A DNA stretch of 64,000 nucleotides from DASVNK01 sp036383895. GTDB lineage: Bacteria; Verrucomicrobiota; Verrucomicrobiia; Limisphaerales; SXQI01. This document shows positions 9,145-17,222 of the stretch, piece after piece. Position numbers and translations under genes: made by a program. The stretch is from the NCBI GenBank assembly GCA_036383895.1, contig DASVNK010000065.1, forward strand, positions 1 to 64,000, read 5' to 3'. The notes beneath the pieces are model-generated. The model was given only the letters and a program-made list of their open reading frames with translations, did not search any database and was not told the origin of the DNA. Position 1 is the first letter of the stretch; every line of letters begins with the position of its first letter.

Positions 9145-10814
9145 ACCGCTTTGTTTAAAAAAATGCCGGTTAGGCCTAGTACCCCGATGACCATGAGAAT
9201 TCCCGCAATTCGGTACCGCCAGCGCACGCCTTCCGGTTGTTCGCGCACTTCCATAAAGGCGAATAAGTCGTTCAGGTCTTGCCCTTTCATCCCGGTCAGT
9301 AGGTTTTCCGGCATCAGCGAAATTGGCGAGCGAGAGTGGGTCGAAACCTTGTCTCGCTCCAGCCGCACCTTTTCATTCCCCCCCACCATCATCTCGACCA
9401 TGTTCGCATCCGACGACACGATCCGGCCAGTGTAAGCTTCGCCATCCCGCATTTGAAACGTATGCGTCTCAAAACCGGAACGAATGCTATGGGACGGTTC
9501 CGTAATTTCTCGCAATGCAGAGTTGAAGTCCATCAGCGAACCCAAATGTGCCAGGTTCGGTCCCAAAAGTTCTGTCGCCCCATCCATGCTGTGGCACTGC
9601 GCACAGCCACGTTCCTGGAACAACGCGCGTCCATGAAGAGCGTTTCCCCGGACGACTTTGTTTACTGGCGGGGTCCGCTGGCTGGGAGTAAACCACGGGG
9701 CTGGAATAATTCGGTATATTGCCCCGGTCGGTGTGGCGCTTGGCGTCAGATTCGCCGGCGACGATCCAAACGAACTCACATACAGGTCTCCAGACGGTGA
9801 AAACGTCAGGTCATACGCCTTAGGGATTCGTGCGAAAGGAACTTCGCGGGGTGCCAGCCCGAGATCGGCATCACTGTTTAGCGTCACCTTTGCAATCGCT
9901 CCATCGCCCGCAACTCCACCAATTCCCCAGAACGCCACGAAAAGCTCAGCACCTCCGCCGAACATGTTTGTTGCTGAACTGAACGTGATGTTGCAAACAC
10001 CGCGCGCGGTGCTCAGCCGCAAAAGAGGCGAAATGCTTTCTTGCACCCCAAATTTGCCTGGGTTATGTCCGTAAAACTTCCCTTCGCGTGCCAGATTAAG
10101 CTCCTCGAACGGATTTCCGCCGCCTTCGTTGTCGCTGAAAAAAAGCTCCCCTTTCGAATTGAAAGCCAGCCCGGGCGCAAACCGTACGCCCGTCACGAAG
10201 CGCTCTACTACCTTCCCATCTCTGGAAATTCTCAGAATACTGCCACGCCATTTTGCCGGGTCAGGCGCAGGCTCAGGGTTGTACGAGTCGGTTGACAGGC
10301 TCGCATACAAAAAGCCGTCTGTCCCAAAACAAAGCCCCAGCGTCCAATCTTGCGTATCCTTGCTGAATGGAAACCGAACTAAAGTGCGGCTTTTTTCCGC
10401 TTTTCCGTCTCGATCGCGATCTTCGTAAACGCGAATTTCCTGCGCGGTTGCGACATATAAATCATCCCCGTCGCATGCGATCGCCGTCGGGTAGCGCAGC
10501 CCGTCGTTACTGACCTCGCAGAACAGCACGGCGCTATCCTCCAGTCCGTCGCCATCCGTATCCTCAATCTGAAACACCTGCCCCACGTAATTGGCCACGA
10601 AAATATCTCCCCGCTCATTCCCCCGTATCGCTCCCGGATTCCAAAGTGGCACCCCGGAATCGATGGGTAGTTTGACCGGCGCGTAATTGCCATACACTTC
10701 AATGCTGCTGTCCAGGTGCTTTTCGATCGTTCCGCGAGTGGGCGTCACCGGGGCGGCCGAGGCAATTAGCGTCGTGCCCAAGGTCCACAAAAATAAAAAC
10801 GCCCGATAAAGCAT
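9129..10814 (-). CDS. PVC-type CxxCH haem-binding propeller protein
   Basis: A 561-residue exported protein. After a signal peptide (about residues 1-20) comes an NHL/GSDH-like propeller (GNERGDIFVANYVGQVFQIEDTDGD, DGDDLYVATAQEIRVYEDRD, LAFNSKGELFFSDNEGGGNP), then a single cytochrome c module with CAQCH (about residue 406) and, before its end, SRSPISLMPENLLTGMKGQDLNDL, typical of PVC-type CxxCH proteins. The C-terminus has one membrane helix (IAGILMVIGVLGLTGIFL). Such proteins are thought to act in periplasmic electron transfer tied to polymer or sugar oxidation. It heads the three-gene minus-strand operon. Confidence 0.88.
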   Translation of the reverse strand: MLYRAFLFLWTLGTTLIASAAPVTPTRGTIEKHLDSSIEVYGNYAPVKLPIDSGVPLWNPGAIRGNERGDIFVANYVGQVFQIEDTDGDGLEDSAVLFCEVSNDGLRYPTAIACDGDDLYVATAQEIRVYEDRDRDGKAEKSRTLVRFPFSKDTQDWTLGLCFGTDGFLYASLSTDSYNPEPAPDPAKWRGSILRISRDGKVVERFVTGVRFAPGLAFNSKGELFFSDNEGGGNPFEELNLAREGKFYGHNPGKFGVQESISPLLRLSTARGVCNITFSSATNMFGGGAELFVAFWGIGGVAGDGAIAKVTLNSDADLGLAPREVPFARIPKAYDLTFSPSGDLYVSSFGSSPANLTPSATPTGAIYRIIPAPWFTPSQRTPPVNKVVRGNALHGRALFQERGCAQCHSMDGATELLGPNLAHLGSLMDFNSALREITEPSHSIRSGFETHTFQMRDGEAYTGRIVSSDANMVEMMVGGNEKVRLERDKVSTHSRSPISLMPENLLTGMKGQDLNDLFAFMEVREQPEGVRWRYRIAGILMVIGVLGLTGIFLNKAVCSAD

Positions 10815-11012
10815 TGCTCGTTAGCCGCAGCAACTCGCTACAGGACCGCACCTTCTCACCCGCACTGTGCCATTCATCAAGTTGGATCCTAGCCGAACGG
10901 AGCCGCACTCTTCAAAGCCAAAGATTTCCGATTCCAGATTCTTCTTCTTTGGGCAGAATAATTATTGTCGAACTGATCCTAATTGGGCTAGTGTTTCCCG
11001 CTCTTAGCTTGT

Positions 11013-12575
11013 ATGCAGTCTCTGCCGAAATCGTTGTTCCTGTTCGTCTTTTGTCTTCCCTTGGCCATCCTCTTTGGCATTTTGCTCGCTACTCCGCTGA
11101 GTGACCAAACGATGTACGTCGTGGGTGGCACGATGCTGCTCCTTTTGGTTCCGTTCATGCTCACGGGGCATCATTCGTTCCTGATTCTGAGCTGGAACGC
11201 GTTCATTCTAGTCTATTTCCTTCCTGGCAAACCATACCTTTGGATGCTGATGACGGCGATCAGTTTGTTGTTCCTGATTGTCACCAAGACGCTTAATCGC
11301 AACAGTATACGGCTAATCTGGGTGCCCCAGGTCGCGTGGCCCTTGCTCGCCATTGGACTCATCACCTTTATCACCGCTCAGCTCACCGGCGGCGTTGGTA
11401 TTCGCGCCGTCGGCTCGGATACGTACGGTGGAAAACGCTATGTTTTTCTATGGGCCGCTATCGCCGGGTTTTTCGCCATCAGCGCAATTCCTGTGGATCC
11501 ACGAAAACGGCTGTATTTGGCCGGTGGTTTTTATCTGCTCGGAATTACCGCTTTCTTCAGTAACCTGGCTTACATTCTTGGTGAGGCTTTTTATTTCCTC
11601 TTCCTTCTGTTTCCGGTGGATTGGGCTATCACCCAGTTGGGCTCGGAGGCCGTGGTCGGTTACTCTCGCATCGGTGGATTGTCTCCTGCGAGTCTGGCTT
11701 TTTTCTCTTTTCTCCTGATGCATTACGGCCTCCGCGGAATTCTTGATTTTAAAAAACCTTGGCGCGCTTTATTGCTGGCCGCCACGGTTGCCCTTGGTCT
11801 GTTCTCCGGATTTCGTGCTACGATCGTCTTGGTTGCTCTTTTTTTTACGGTGCAGTTCCTGCTCGAAGGGTTGCATAAGACGAAGTTCTTGCTCATTGCT
11901 GTCCTTTTTGGCGTGCTCCTCGCTGCGTCGGTCCTGCCCTTTGCAAATCGTCTCCCGCTGGCCGTTCAGCGTTGCCTGACCGTGCTACCCCTGCAATTGG
12001 ATCCGGCGGCCGAAGAAGATGCTCGCGGCTCCACCGACTGGCGCTTTGAAATCTGGCGCAGTGTCTGGCCGGATGTGCCGAAATACCTGCTCCTCGGTAA
12101 AGGTTATTCGCTCGACCCCAAGGACATGTATTTCGCACAAACGCATATCTCTCGCCGCATTGATGTCGGTTATGAAGGCGCGGTAGTGGCTGGCGACTAC
12201 CACAACGGCCCACTATCAATCGTAATTCCGTTCGGCATTTGGGGGGTGCTCGCGTTTGCCGCATTCATCATCGGCTCGCTGAAGGTATTATGGCGCAACT
12301 ACAAGTTCGGCGATCCTGAGATCGAGAATATCAACCGCTTTAATCTAACCGCGTTTATCGTTCAGCTCATCTTCTTTATCTTTGTTTTCGGTGCGTTCTA
12401 TCTCGATCTGGCGAAGTTTGTCGGGATCGTCGCGCTAAGTATTTCGCTGAATCGCGGCATGGCTGGCCCTGTAACCGCGCCCGCGAAGGCGCTGGCGGAC
12501 ACGGAATCTGAACCGGAGGAAGCGCTGGTTGGCGGGCGCTTGGAACCTGCCTTCCGCGGAGGGGCACGCGCTTAA
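11013..12575 (+). CDS. O-antigen ligase/polymerase-like membrane protein
   Basis: Polytopic inner-membrane protein of 520 residues with about 11-12 hydrophobic segments and one large extracytoplasmic loop near residues 325-410. That loop holds STDWRFEIWRSVWPDVPKYL, GKGYS and DYHNGPLSIVIPFGIWGV, which fit the Wzy_C motif of O-antigen ligases and polymerases (WaaL/Wzy superfamily). The C-terminal 45 residues are hydrophilic. Proteins like this join or polymerise undecaprenyl-linked glycans. No glycosyltransferases are nearby, and it sits convergent to fabF with a 16-base gap. The substrate is unknown. Confidence 0.8.
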   Translation: MQSLPKSLFLFVFCLPLAILFGILLATPLSDQTMYVVGGTMLLLLVPFMLTGHHSFLILSWNAFILVYFLPGKPYLWMLMTAISLLFLIVTKTLNRNSIRLIWVPQVAWPLLAIGLITFITAQLTGGVGIRAVGSDTYGGKRYVFLWAAIAGFFAISAIPVDPRKRLYLAGGFYLLGITAFFSNLAYILGEAFYFLFLLFPVDWAITQLGSEAVVGYSRIGGLSPASLAFFSFLLMHYGLRGILDFKKPWRALLLAATVALGLFSGFRATIVLVALFFTVQFLLEGLHKTKFLLIAVLFGVLLAASVLPFANRLPLAVQRCLTVLPLQLDPAAEEDARGSTDWRFEIWRSVWPDVPKYLLLGKGYSLDPKDMYFAQTHISRRIDVGYEGAVVAGDYHNGPLSIVIPFGIWGVLAFAAFIIGSLKVLWRNYKFGDPEIENINRFNLTAFIVQLIFFIFVFGAFYLDLAKFVGIVALSISLNRGMAGPVTAPAKALADTESEPEEALVGGRLEPAFRGGARA

Positions 12576-12591
12576 CTGCGCAGCGGTTTAC

Positions 12592-13845
12592 TTAGGCGCT
12601 GAGCTTGCGCATCAGGACCGTCGCGTTGTGCCCGCCGAATCCGAATGAGTTGTTCAGAATGGCGTTCACCTGGAGTTCGCGCGCTTTGTTCGGCGCGTAA
12701 TCGAGGTCGCACTCCGGATCTTGGTTTTCCAGATTAATGGTCGGGGGGACGATGTTGTTTTGGATCGCCTTGACGCAAATGATGCTTTCTACGGCACCTG
12801 CGGCGCCGAGCATGTGGCCAAGGGCGCCTTTGGTTGAGGTGACGACCAGTTTCTTCGCGTGCTCGCCGAAGACTGATTTGATGGCCTGCGTTTCGGCAAC
12901 GTCGCCTTGGGGCGTGGAAGTGCCGTGGGCGTTGATGTAGGAAATTTCGGTCGGCTGCATGCCAGCCGCTTTCAACGCCGCCTTCATACAACGCGCCGCG
13001 CCTTCCCCTTCGGGAGCGGGTGCGGTCATGTGGTTGGCATCGGCGGTATTTCCATAGCCGGCTAGTTCGCAGTAAATGCGAGCGCCACGGCGTTTTGCGT
13101 GCTCGTATTCTTCCAGCACGACAACGCCCGCGCCTTCACCCATCACGAAGCCGTCGCGGGAGACGTCGAAAGGGCGGGAGGCTTTCTTCGGTTCATTGTT
13201 GCGCGTGCTCATCGCTTTCATTGCGCAGAAACCGGAGATGCCGAGGGGGACGATCGTTGCTTCTGTTCCGCCGGCGAACATCACATCCGCTGCTCCCATC
13301 TTGATGGTGCGCCAGGCTTCGCCGATGGCGTGGGTCGAAGTGGAGCACGCGGAACAAGTGGCGACGTTTGGTCCGCGCAACTTGTAATACATCGAGAACA
13401 ATCCAGAGGCCATGTTCAGGATCAGCATCGGGATCATGAACGGCGAAACGCGACCGGGACCTTTTTCCAAAAGCACTTTGTGCTGCTCGCCGGTGGTGTG
13501 CAGACCGCCAATTCCGGAGCCGATGAAAACCCCAATCTCGTCGCGGTTTACCTTTTCAAGATCCAGGCCGGAATCGAGCAATGCCTGGTGCCCAGCGTAA
13601 ACGCCGAACTGTGCAAAACGATCGGAGCGCCGCACTTCCTTGGGCGAGGGGAACGCCGGGGTCGGGTCGAAGTTTTTCACCTCGGCCGCGATCTGCGTGT
13701 CGTATCCGGTCGTATCGAAGGAGGTAATGCGATCAATGCCGCATTCGCCTTTCAGCAGCGCGTTCCACATCGTCTCGACATTATTGCCGAGCGGGGTCAC
13801 TGCGCCGAGACCGGTTACGACCACTCTGCGTTCTGTTTGGCCCAT
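12592..13845 (-). CDS. fabF: Beta-ketoacyl-ACP synthase II
   Basis: Condensing enzyme of 417 residues for fatty acid elongation. The catalytic Cys167 is in TCSACSTSTHAIG, with His307 (NAHGTSTPQGD) and His344 (KGALGHMLGAAGAVE), completing the Cys-His-His triad. It ends in the family signature NSFGFGGHNATVLM. Length and motifs fit FabF of primary metabolism rather than a polyketide synthase. It is last of fabD-fabG-acpP-fabF. A terminator-like hairpin in the gap to acpP may lower its level relative to acpP. Confidence 0.97.
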   Translation of the reverse strand: MGQTERRVVVTGLGAVTPLGNNVETMWNALLKGECGIDRITSFDTTGYDTQIAAEVKNFDPTPAFPSPKEVRRSDRFAQFGVYAGHQALLDSGLDLEKVNRDEIGVFIGSGIGGLHTTGEQHKVLLEKGPGRVSPFMIPMLILNMASGLFSMYYKLRGPNVATCSACSTSTHAIGEAWRTIKMGAADVMFAGGTEATIVPLGISGFCAMKAMSTRNNEPKKASRPFDVSRDGFVMGEGAGVVVLEEYEHAKRRGARIYCELAGYGNTADANHMTAPAPEGEGAARCMKAALKAAGMQPTEISYINAHGTSTPQGDVAETQAIKSVFGEHAKKLVVTSTKGALGHMLGAAGAVESIICVKAIQNNIVPPTINLENQDPECDLDYAPNKARELQVNAILNNSFGFGGHNATVLMRKLSA

Positions 13846-13887
13846 ATAAAAGAAAAAGGGCAGCTGGCTTGTGGCCTGTGGCTGCCC
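13846..13887 (-). terminator. Hairpin with T-rich tail between acpP and fabF
   Basis: Read on the minus strand, GGGCAGC and GCTGCCC (13881-13887 and 13858-13864) form a perfect 7-bp stem around a 16-base loop that can fold further, followed by TTTTTCTTTTA (13847-13857). This is the layout of an intrinsic terminator, placed after the acpP stop and just before the fabF start. Because fabF has no other obvious promoter, it more likely acts as a partial terminator or attenuator. Confidence 0.65.
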
Positions 13888-13902
13888 TGCAAAATCTGGC
13901 TA

Positions 13903-14151
13903 TTATTTCTGCTGGCTGTCCTCGATGTATTTAATCACATCGCCGACGCTTTGCAATTTCTCCGCTTCTTCGTCGGGAATTTCCTGGCCGAACTCTTCTT
14001 CGAGCGCCATCACCAATTCAACCGTATCGAGCGAATCCGCACCGAGGTCTTCAATGAATTTTGCATCTGGAGTCACCTGGTCCGCGTTCACCCCCAGTTG
14101 CTCAACAATAATCTCTTTTACCTTCTGCTCGATCGATTTTTCCGCAGCCAT
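13903..14151 (-). CDS. acpP: Acyl carrier protein
   Basis: An 82-residue acidic four-helix protein carrying the fatty acyl chain on a 4'-phosphopantetheine arm. The attachment Ser40 is in GADSLDTVELVMALEEEFG. Length and surrounding residues are standard for AcpP. It lies between fabG (about 130 bases upstream) and fabF (57 bases downstream), the usual order. The 130-base leader before acpP could hold its own promoter, a common arrangement for this abundant protein. Confidence 0.97.
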   Translation of the reverse strand: MAAEKSIEQKVKEIIVEQLGVNADQVTPDAKFIEDLGADSLDTVELVMALEEEFGQEIPDEEAEKLQSVGDVIKYIEDSQQK

Positions 14152-14282
14152 TGTGTTCTCCGTTCTTGTTTGTTGCGTTGTGTCTAAGCGACGTGCCCCA
14201 CAGCGTCAAGTCCTGATTCAGCAACTATTTTTACGCGCTGAATTTTCGTTCTGAAACACCGTCGTGCCGCTCCACCAAAGTG

Positions 14283-15029
14283 TTACGCCATTACCATTCC
14301 GCCATCCACCGCCAGCACTTGCCCGGTGATGTAACGCGCTCCGGGACTCGCCAGGAACAGCGCCGCCGCCGCAATGTCATCGACTTTCCCGAGTGCTTTC
14401 ATGGGGATGTTGCCGAGAATCGCGGTCTTGGTTTGTTCATTCAGAACGGCCGTCATGTCGGTCTCAATGAATCCCGGCGCGAGCGCGTTCACCGTGATTC
14501 CACGGGACGCGAATTCGCGCGCAATCGATTTTGTAAATCCAATCAATCCAGCTTTGCTCGCGGCGTAGTTCGACTGCCCCGCGTTGCCCATCAAACCAAT
14601 CACGCTCGCCACATTGATAATTCGCCCCGACCGCTGCCCAAGCAGGTGCCGCGAGAACGCCTTCGTGAACGCAAACGCCCCGCGCAGATTCGTGTTCAGC
14701 ACCGTATCCCAATCCTCATCGCTCATGCGCATGAGCAAACCGTCCTTGGTGACGCCCGCATTGTTCACGAGAATATCAATCTTCCCGGTGTCTTTCAGAA
14801 TTGCTTCGGCTGTGGTCGCGACGGCTTTCGGATCGGCGACATCCACGCCGTAAGCCCAGGCCTTCCGCCCGAGCGCCGTGATTTCATCGGCCACCTTCTT
14901 CGAATTTTCGATCGATCGCGCCACGCACGCGACATCCGCGCCGGCTGCCGCGAACTTCAGCGCAATCGCCCGCCCAATTCCGCGGCTCGCTCCGGTCACT
15001 ACCGCAATCTGATTCGCTAGTTCACTCAT
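14283..15029 (-). CDS. fabG: 3-oxoacyl-ACP reductase
   Basis: Short-chain dehydrogenase of 248 residues that reduces beta-ketoacyl-ACP with NADPH. The cofactor loop TGASRGIG is at residues 12-19, NNAG at 89-92, and the catalytic triad Ser142, Tyr155 and Lys159 is in ASVIGLMGNAGQSNYAASKA. The C-terminus ITGQVLAVDGGMVM matches FabG. It starts 12 bases after the fabD stop and is co-transcribed with it. Confidence 0.97.
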   Translation of the reverse strand: MSELANQIAVVTGASRGIGRAIALKFAAAGADVACVARSIENSKKVADEITALGRKAWAYGVDVADPKAVATTAEAILKDTGKIDILVNNAGVTKDGLLMRMSDEDWDTVLNTNLRGAFAFTKAFSRHLLGQRSGRIINVASVIGLMGNAGQSNYAASKAGLIGFTKSIAREFASRGITVNALAPGFIETDMTAVLNEQTKTAILGNIPMKALGKVDDIAAAALFLASPGARYITGQVLAVDGGMVMA

Positions 15030-15041
15030 GGCGCGCTGTTC

Positions 15042-15986
15042 TTAATTTGATTGTGGTTCAGTGGAAAGAGCTTTTGCAGTCGCATGCAAGCTGGCGACAT
15101 CTGCCACATTCAATATCTGCACGGTCTTGTCGATGCGCTTCATGAATCCGCTCAGCGCGTTCCCTGGTCCAAGCTCGATAAATCGCGTGAACCCCTGTCC
15201 GATCAAATACCGAATGCTCTCCTCCCAACGAACACTCGAAGTCACTTGTTCCACCAATCTATTCGCAATCTCGCCTGCGGTCGCATGTGGCTGTGCCGTC
15301 ACGTTGCTGATCACTGACACTGCCGGTAAATGCAGCGGCACTTCCGAAAGCACCGTGCGCAATTTCGGCTGCGCGCTTGCCATCAACTTCGAATGATACG
15401 CCCCCGCCACCGTTAAAGGCAGCGCACGCTTGGCACCTTTTGCCTTCGCCAACTCACACGCTTTGTTGACCGCCTCCAGATCCCCAGAAATCACGATCTG
15501 CCCCGGACAATTCAAATTGGCCAGTTCTGCTCCCGATTCTTTGCACACCTCGCGCGTAGGGGCTTCATCCAGTCCGATGATCGCCGCCATGGTTCCCTTC
15601 GTGACCTCGCAGGCCTCCTGCATGTAACGCCCGCGCAACCGCACCACCTTCAGTGCATCTTCGAACGACATCACCCCTGCAGCCGCCAGCGCCGTGAACT
15701 CGCCGAGCGACAATCCCGCCGTCGCCTGAAACGTCAAACCCGGCACCTGGTTCCGCAACATCTTGAATGCGACCCAGCTCACCAAAAAAATCCCCGGCTG
15801 CGCGTTTTCGGTCTTCGTCAACTCCGCCTCTGGCCCGCTAAAACAAATCGAAGTCAGGTCATATCCGAGCACCTCATTCGCGCGCTCGAAGTATCCCTTG
15901 GCCGACGTAAAAGTTTCCGCCAAGTCCTTGCCCATCCCGACTACCTGAGCGCCTTGCCCCGCAAATAAAAGAGCGGTTTTTTGCAT
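15042..15986 (-). CDS. fabD: Malonyl-CoA:ACP transacylase
   Basis: Acyltransferase of 314 residues that loads malonate onto ACP. It begins MQKTALLFAGQGAQVVGMG. The catalytic Ser93 is in the GLSLGE elbow and the partner His198 in GAYHSKLM; the family end is FIELGPGNALSGFMKRI. The ATG at 15986 was chosen because the family starts here. The reading frame stays open for another 1.1 kb upstream, but that part is low-complexity repeat sequence and not protein-like. No clear ribosome-binding site precedes the ATG. It is first of the four fab genes. Confidence 0.95.
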   Translation of the reverse strand: MQKTALLFAGQGAQVVGMGKDLAETFTSAKGYFERANEVLGYDLTSICFSGPEAELTKTENAQPGIFLVSWVAFKMLRNQVPGLTFQATAGLSLGEFTALAAAGVMSFEDALKVVRLRGRYMQEACEVTKGTMAAIIGLDEAPTREVCKESGAELANLNCPGQIVISGDLEAVNKACELAKAKGAKRALPLTVAGAYHSKLMASAQPKLRTVLSEVPLHLPAVSVISNVTAQPHATAGEIANRLVEQVTSSVRWEESIRYLIGQGFTRFIELGPGNALSGFMKRIDKTVQILNVADVASLHATAKALSTEPQSN

Positions 15987-16258
15987 AGAGCGCGCGATAC
16001 AACCCCAACCGTGCGCCGTGTAAAGGAAAATACCGGGGGTGGTATGGCTATAACGAAATGGAAAGTCCCTAACGTTATCGTGTCGCTGCAACATTCCGTT
16101 TTTCCTGTTTTTTGGTGTTCTATTCGATATATCAAATTGTGCGCGAGTGTCTTGGGGCGCGCGGAGCGTGTTAACGTTATTGGGTCGTATTGTGTTTTTT
16201 TGTGTTACGCCGGGCGGGTTGAAGGTTTCTTGAAAGTTGAAGGTTGTGTTTTGTTTGG

Positions 16259-16288
16259 CGTGAAAAAACGTGAAATGAGGTACTTGCG
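16259..16288. repeat. CGTGAAA-type phased repeat, copy 1
   Basis: Thirty bases made of CGTGAAANNN followed exactly 10 bp later by CGTGAAATGAGGTA and the tail CTTGCG. It matches the copy at 16670-16699 at 25 of 30 positions. Confidence 0.75.
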
Positions 16289-16375
16289 TTGAGGTGAGAA
16301 ACTTGGTGCGCATTTCTGGGAACTTCAACAAAACCGCATAAAGCCGATTTTTCAGGAACTTACGAATGAAAACAG

Positions 16376-16395
16376 GCGATAAAACGCGATAAATC
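16376..16395. repeat. GCGATAA-type phased repeat, short copy
   Basis: Two units, GCGATAAAAC and GCGATAAATC, spaced exactly 10 bp apart. They match the last two units of the longer copy at 16767-16807 but lack its AGGTAATCGCG tail; GTAG follows here. Confidence 0.7.
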
Positions 16396-16669
16396 GTAGT
16401 GGAGGTGATGTTCGAGGCGATTGTCGAAAGGGTTCGATCCGAACGGGAGAAGGTGGCGAGGGAACCGTTAACGTTAGCTGTTACTTTTGTTGAGGGCGGG
16501 ACCTGTAAAATAGAACAGAATTCGTTCGATTGCAGGCGTTTAGGTGTGTTTTTACGCCTAAAATTATCTGTTATTACCTGTGAATTTATCTGTGATTTAA
16601 CAGATAACGCTGACGGAAATTGGAGATTGAAGATTGCAAATTGAAAATGGAATGCGCTGGTTAGCTTAA

Positions 16670-16699
16670 CGTGAAATCGCGTGAAATGAGGTAGTCGCG
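16670..16699. repeat. CGTGAAA-type phased repeat, copy 2
   Basis: CGTGAAATCG then CGTGAAATGAGGTA and the tail GTCGCG, again with a 10-bp step. The tail resembles the AGGTAATCGCG tail of the GCGATAA-type repeat, linking the two families. Confidence 0.75.
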
Positions 16700-16766
16700 G
16701 GGATTGCCGATGGGAATTCACAGCAGGGGCCGAAGTGGAGCGCGGACGAATGGGTGCGTTTGGTTG

Positions 16767-16807
16767 GCGATAATAAGCGATAAAAAGCGATAAATCAGGT
16801 AATCGCG
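16767..16807. repeat. GCGATAA-type phased repeat, long copy
   Basis: Three units, GCGATAATAA, GCGATAAAAA and GCGATAAATC, in exact 10-bp steps, followed by AGGTAATCGCG. The step equals one helical turn, so the repeated words face the same side of the DNA. Confidence 0.75.
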
Positions 16808-17018
16808 ACCGAAAAGTCGACATTTTGGCGGAGGTAGCAGGGTGGAGGGGAGTAGCAAAGAGATCACAGAGGAATGGCTCAGAGGTGCACAGAGGGTAGC
16901 TCCCAAAGTTCGGCGGAACGAGTTGCTGCAATTTCTTCATGGCGATCATAATTCGATTCCACCTTTGCCGGAGAAGAAGAGCTGCCAGTTTGGACGCGAG
17001 CGTCCCTAGAGTTTTTCG

Positions 17019-17035
17019 GCACACTACTAGTGTGC
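17019..17035. promoter_or_regulatory. Perfect palindrome, possible operator
   Basis: GCACACTA-C-TAGTGTGC is a perfect 8-bp inverted repeat around a single central base, about 190 bases upstream of the immunity-like gene. Its size and symmetry suit a dimeric regulator, but no T-run follows and no protein can be assigned. Confidence 0.35.
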
Positions 17036-17222
17036 TTGGTTTTCGGGGGTGAAGAGAAATTCGCTTCCGAGCGAGGTTCTTTTCAACCACGTGCCGATCT
17101 TCTCAGGCGAGGTGAATTTTGGCAGGAAAGGGGACTTGCGGCAAGGAGAATTGCCCGGCAAAAGTAACTGTCGTTCGCCCTCTGAATTAAGATGCCCGCA
17201 TTATGAATGGGACATGCCGTGA

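Larger units (their letters stand above)
15987..17222. other. Gene-free stretch rich in short phased repeats
   Basis: About 1.2 kb without a convincing gene between fabD and the immunity-like gene. It contains two families of 10-bp-phased repeats (listed separately), three copies of the palindrome TAACGTTA (16070-16077, 16172-16179, 16469-16476), a 10-bp inverted repeat TTATCTGTTA/TAACAGATAA (16564-16573 and 16598-16607), and AGGCGT/ACGCCT arms (16534-16539 and 16554-16559). Repeated CACAGAGG-like words lie at 16865-16897. The base composition is more A+T-rich than the flanking genes. The fabD promoter must lie in the part nearest 15987. Confidence 0.75.

Noticed and set aside
12592..15986. 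Polyketide or fatty-acid-derived natural product cluster
   Set aside because: The order fabD-fabG-acpP-fabF and all motifs are those of primary fatty acid synthesis; no modular synthase, ketoreductase variants or tailoring enzymes are near.
16259..16807. CRISPR array
   Set aside because: The repeats are short, few, of two types and irregularly spaced by 90-400 bases, and no cas gene is present.
15987..17090. Long N-terminal extension of FabD (frame open for 1.1 kb upstream)
   Set aside because: FabD has a standard start at 15986. The extension is Ser/Thr/Phe-rich translation of short intergenic repeats with no domain, so the open frame is a by-product of repeat composition.
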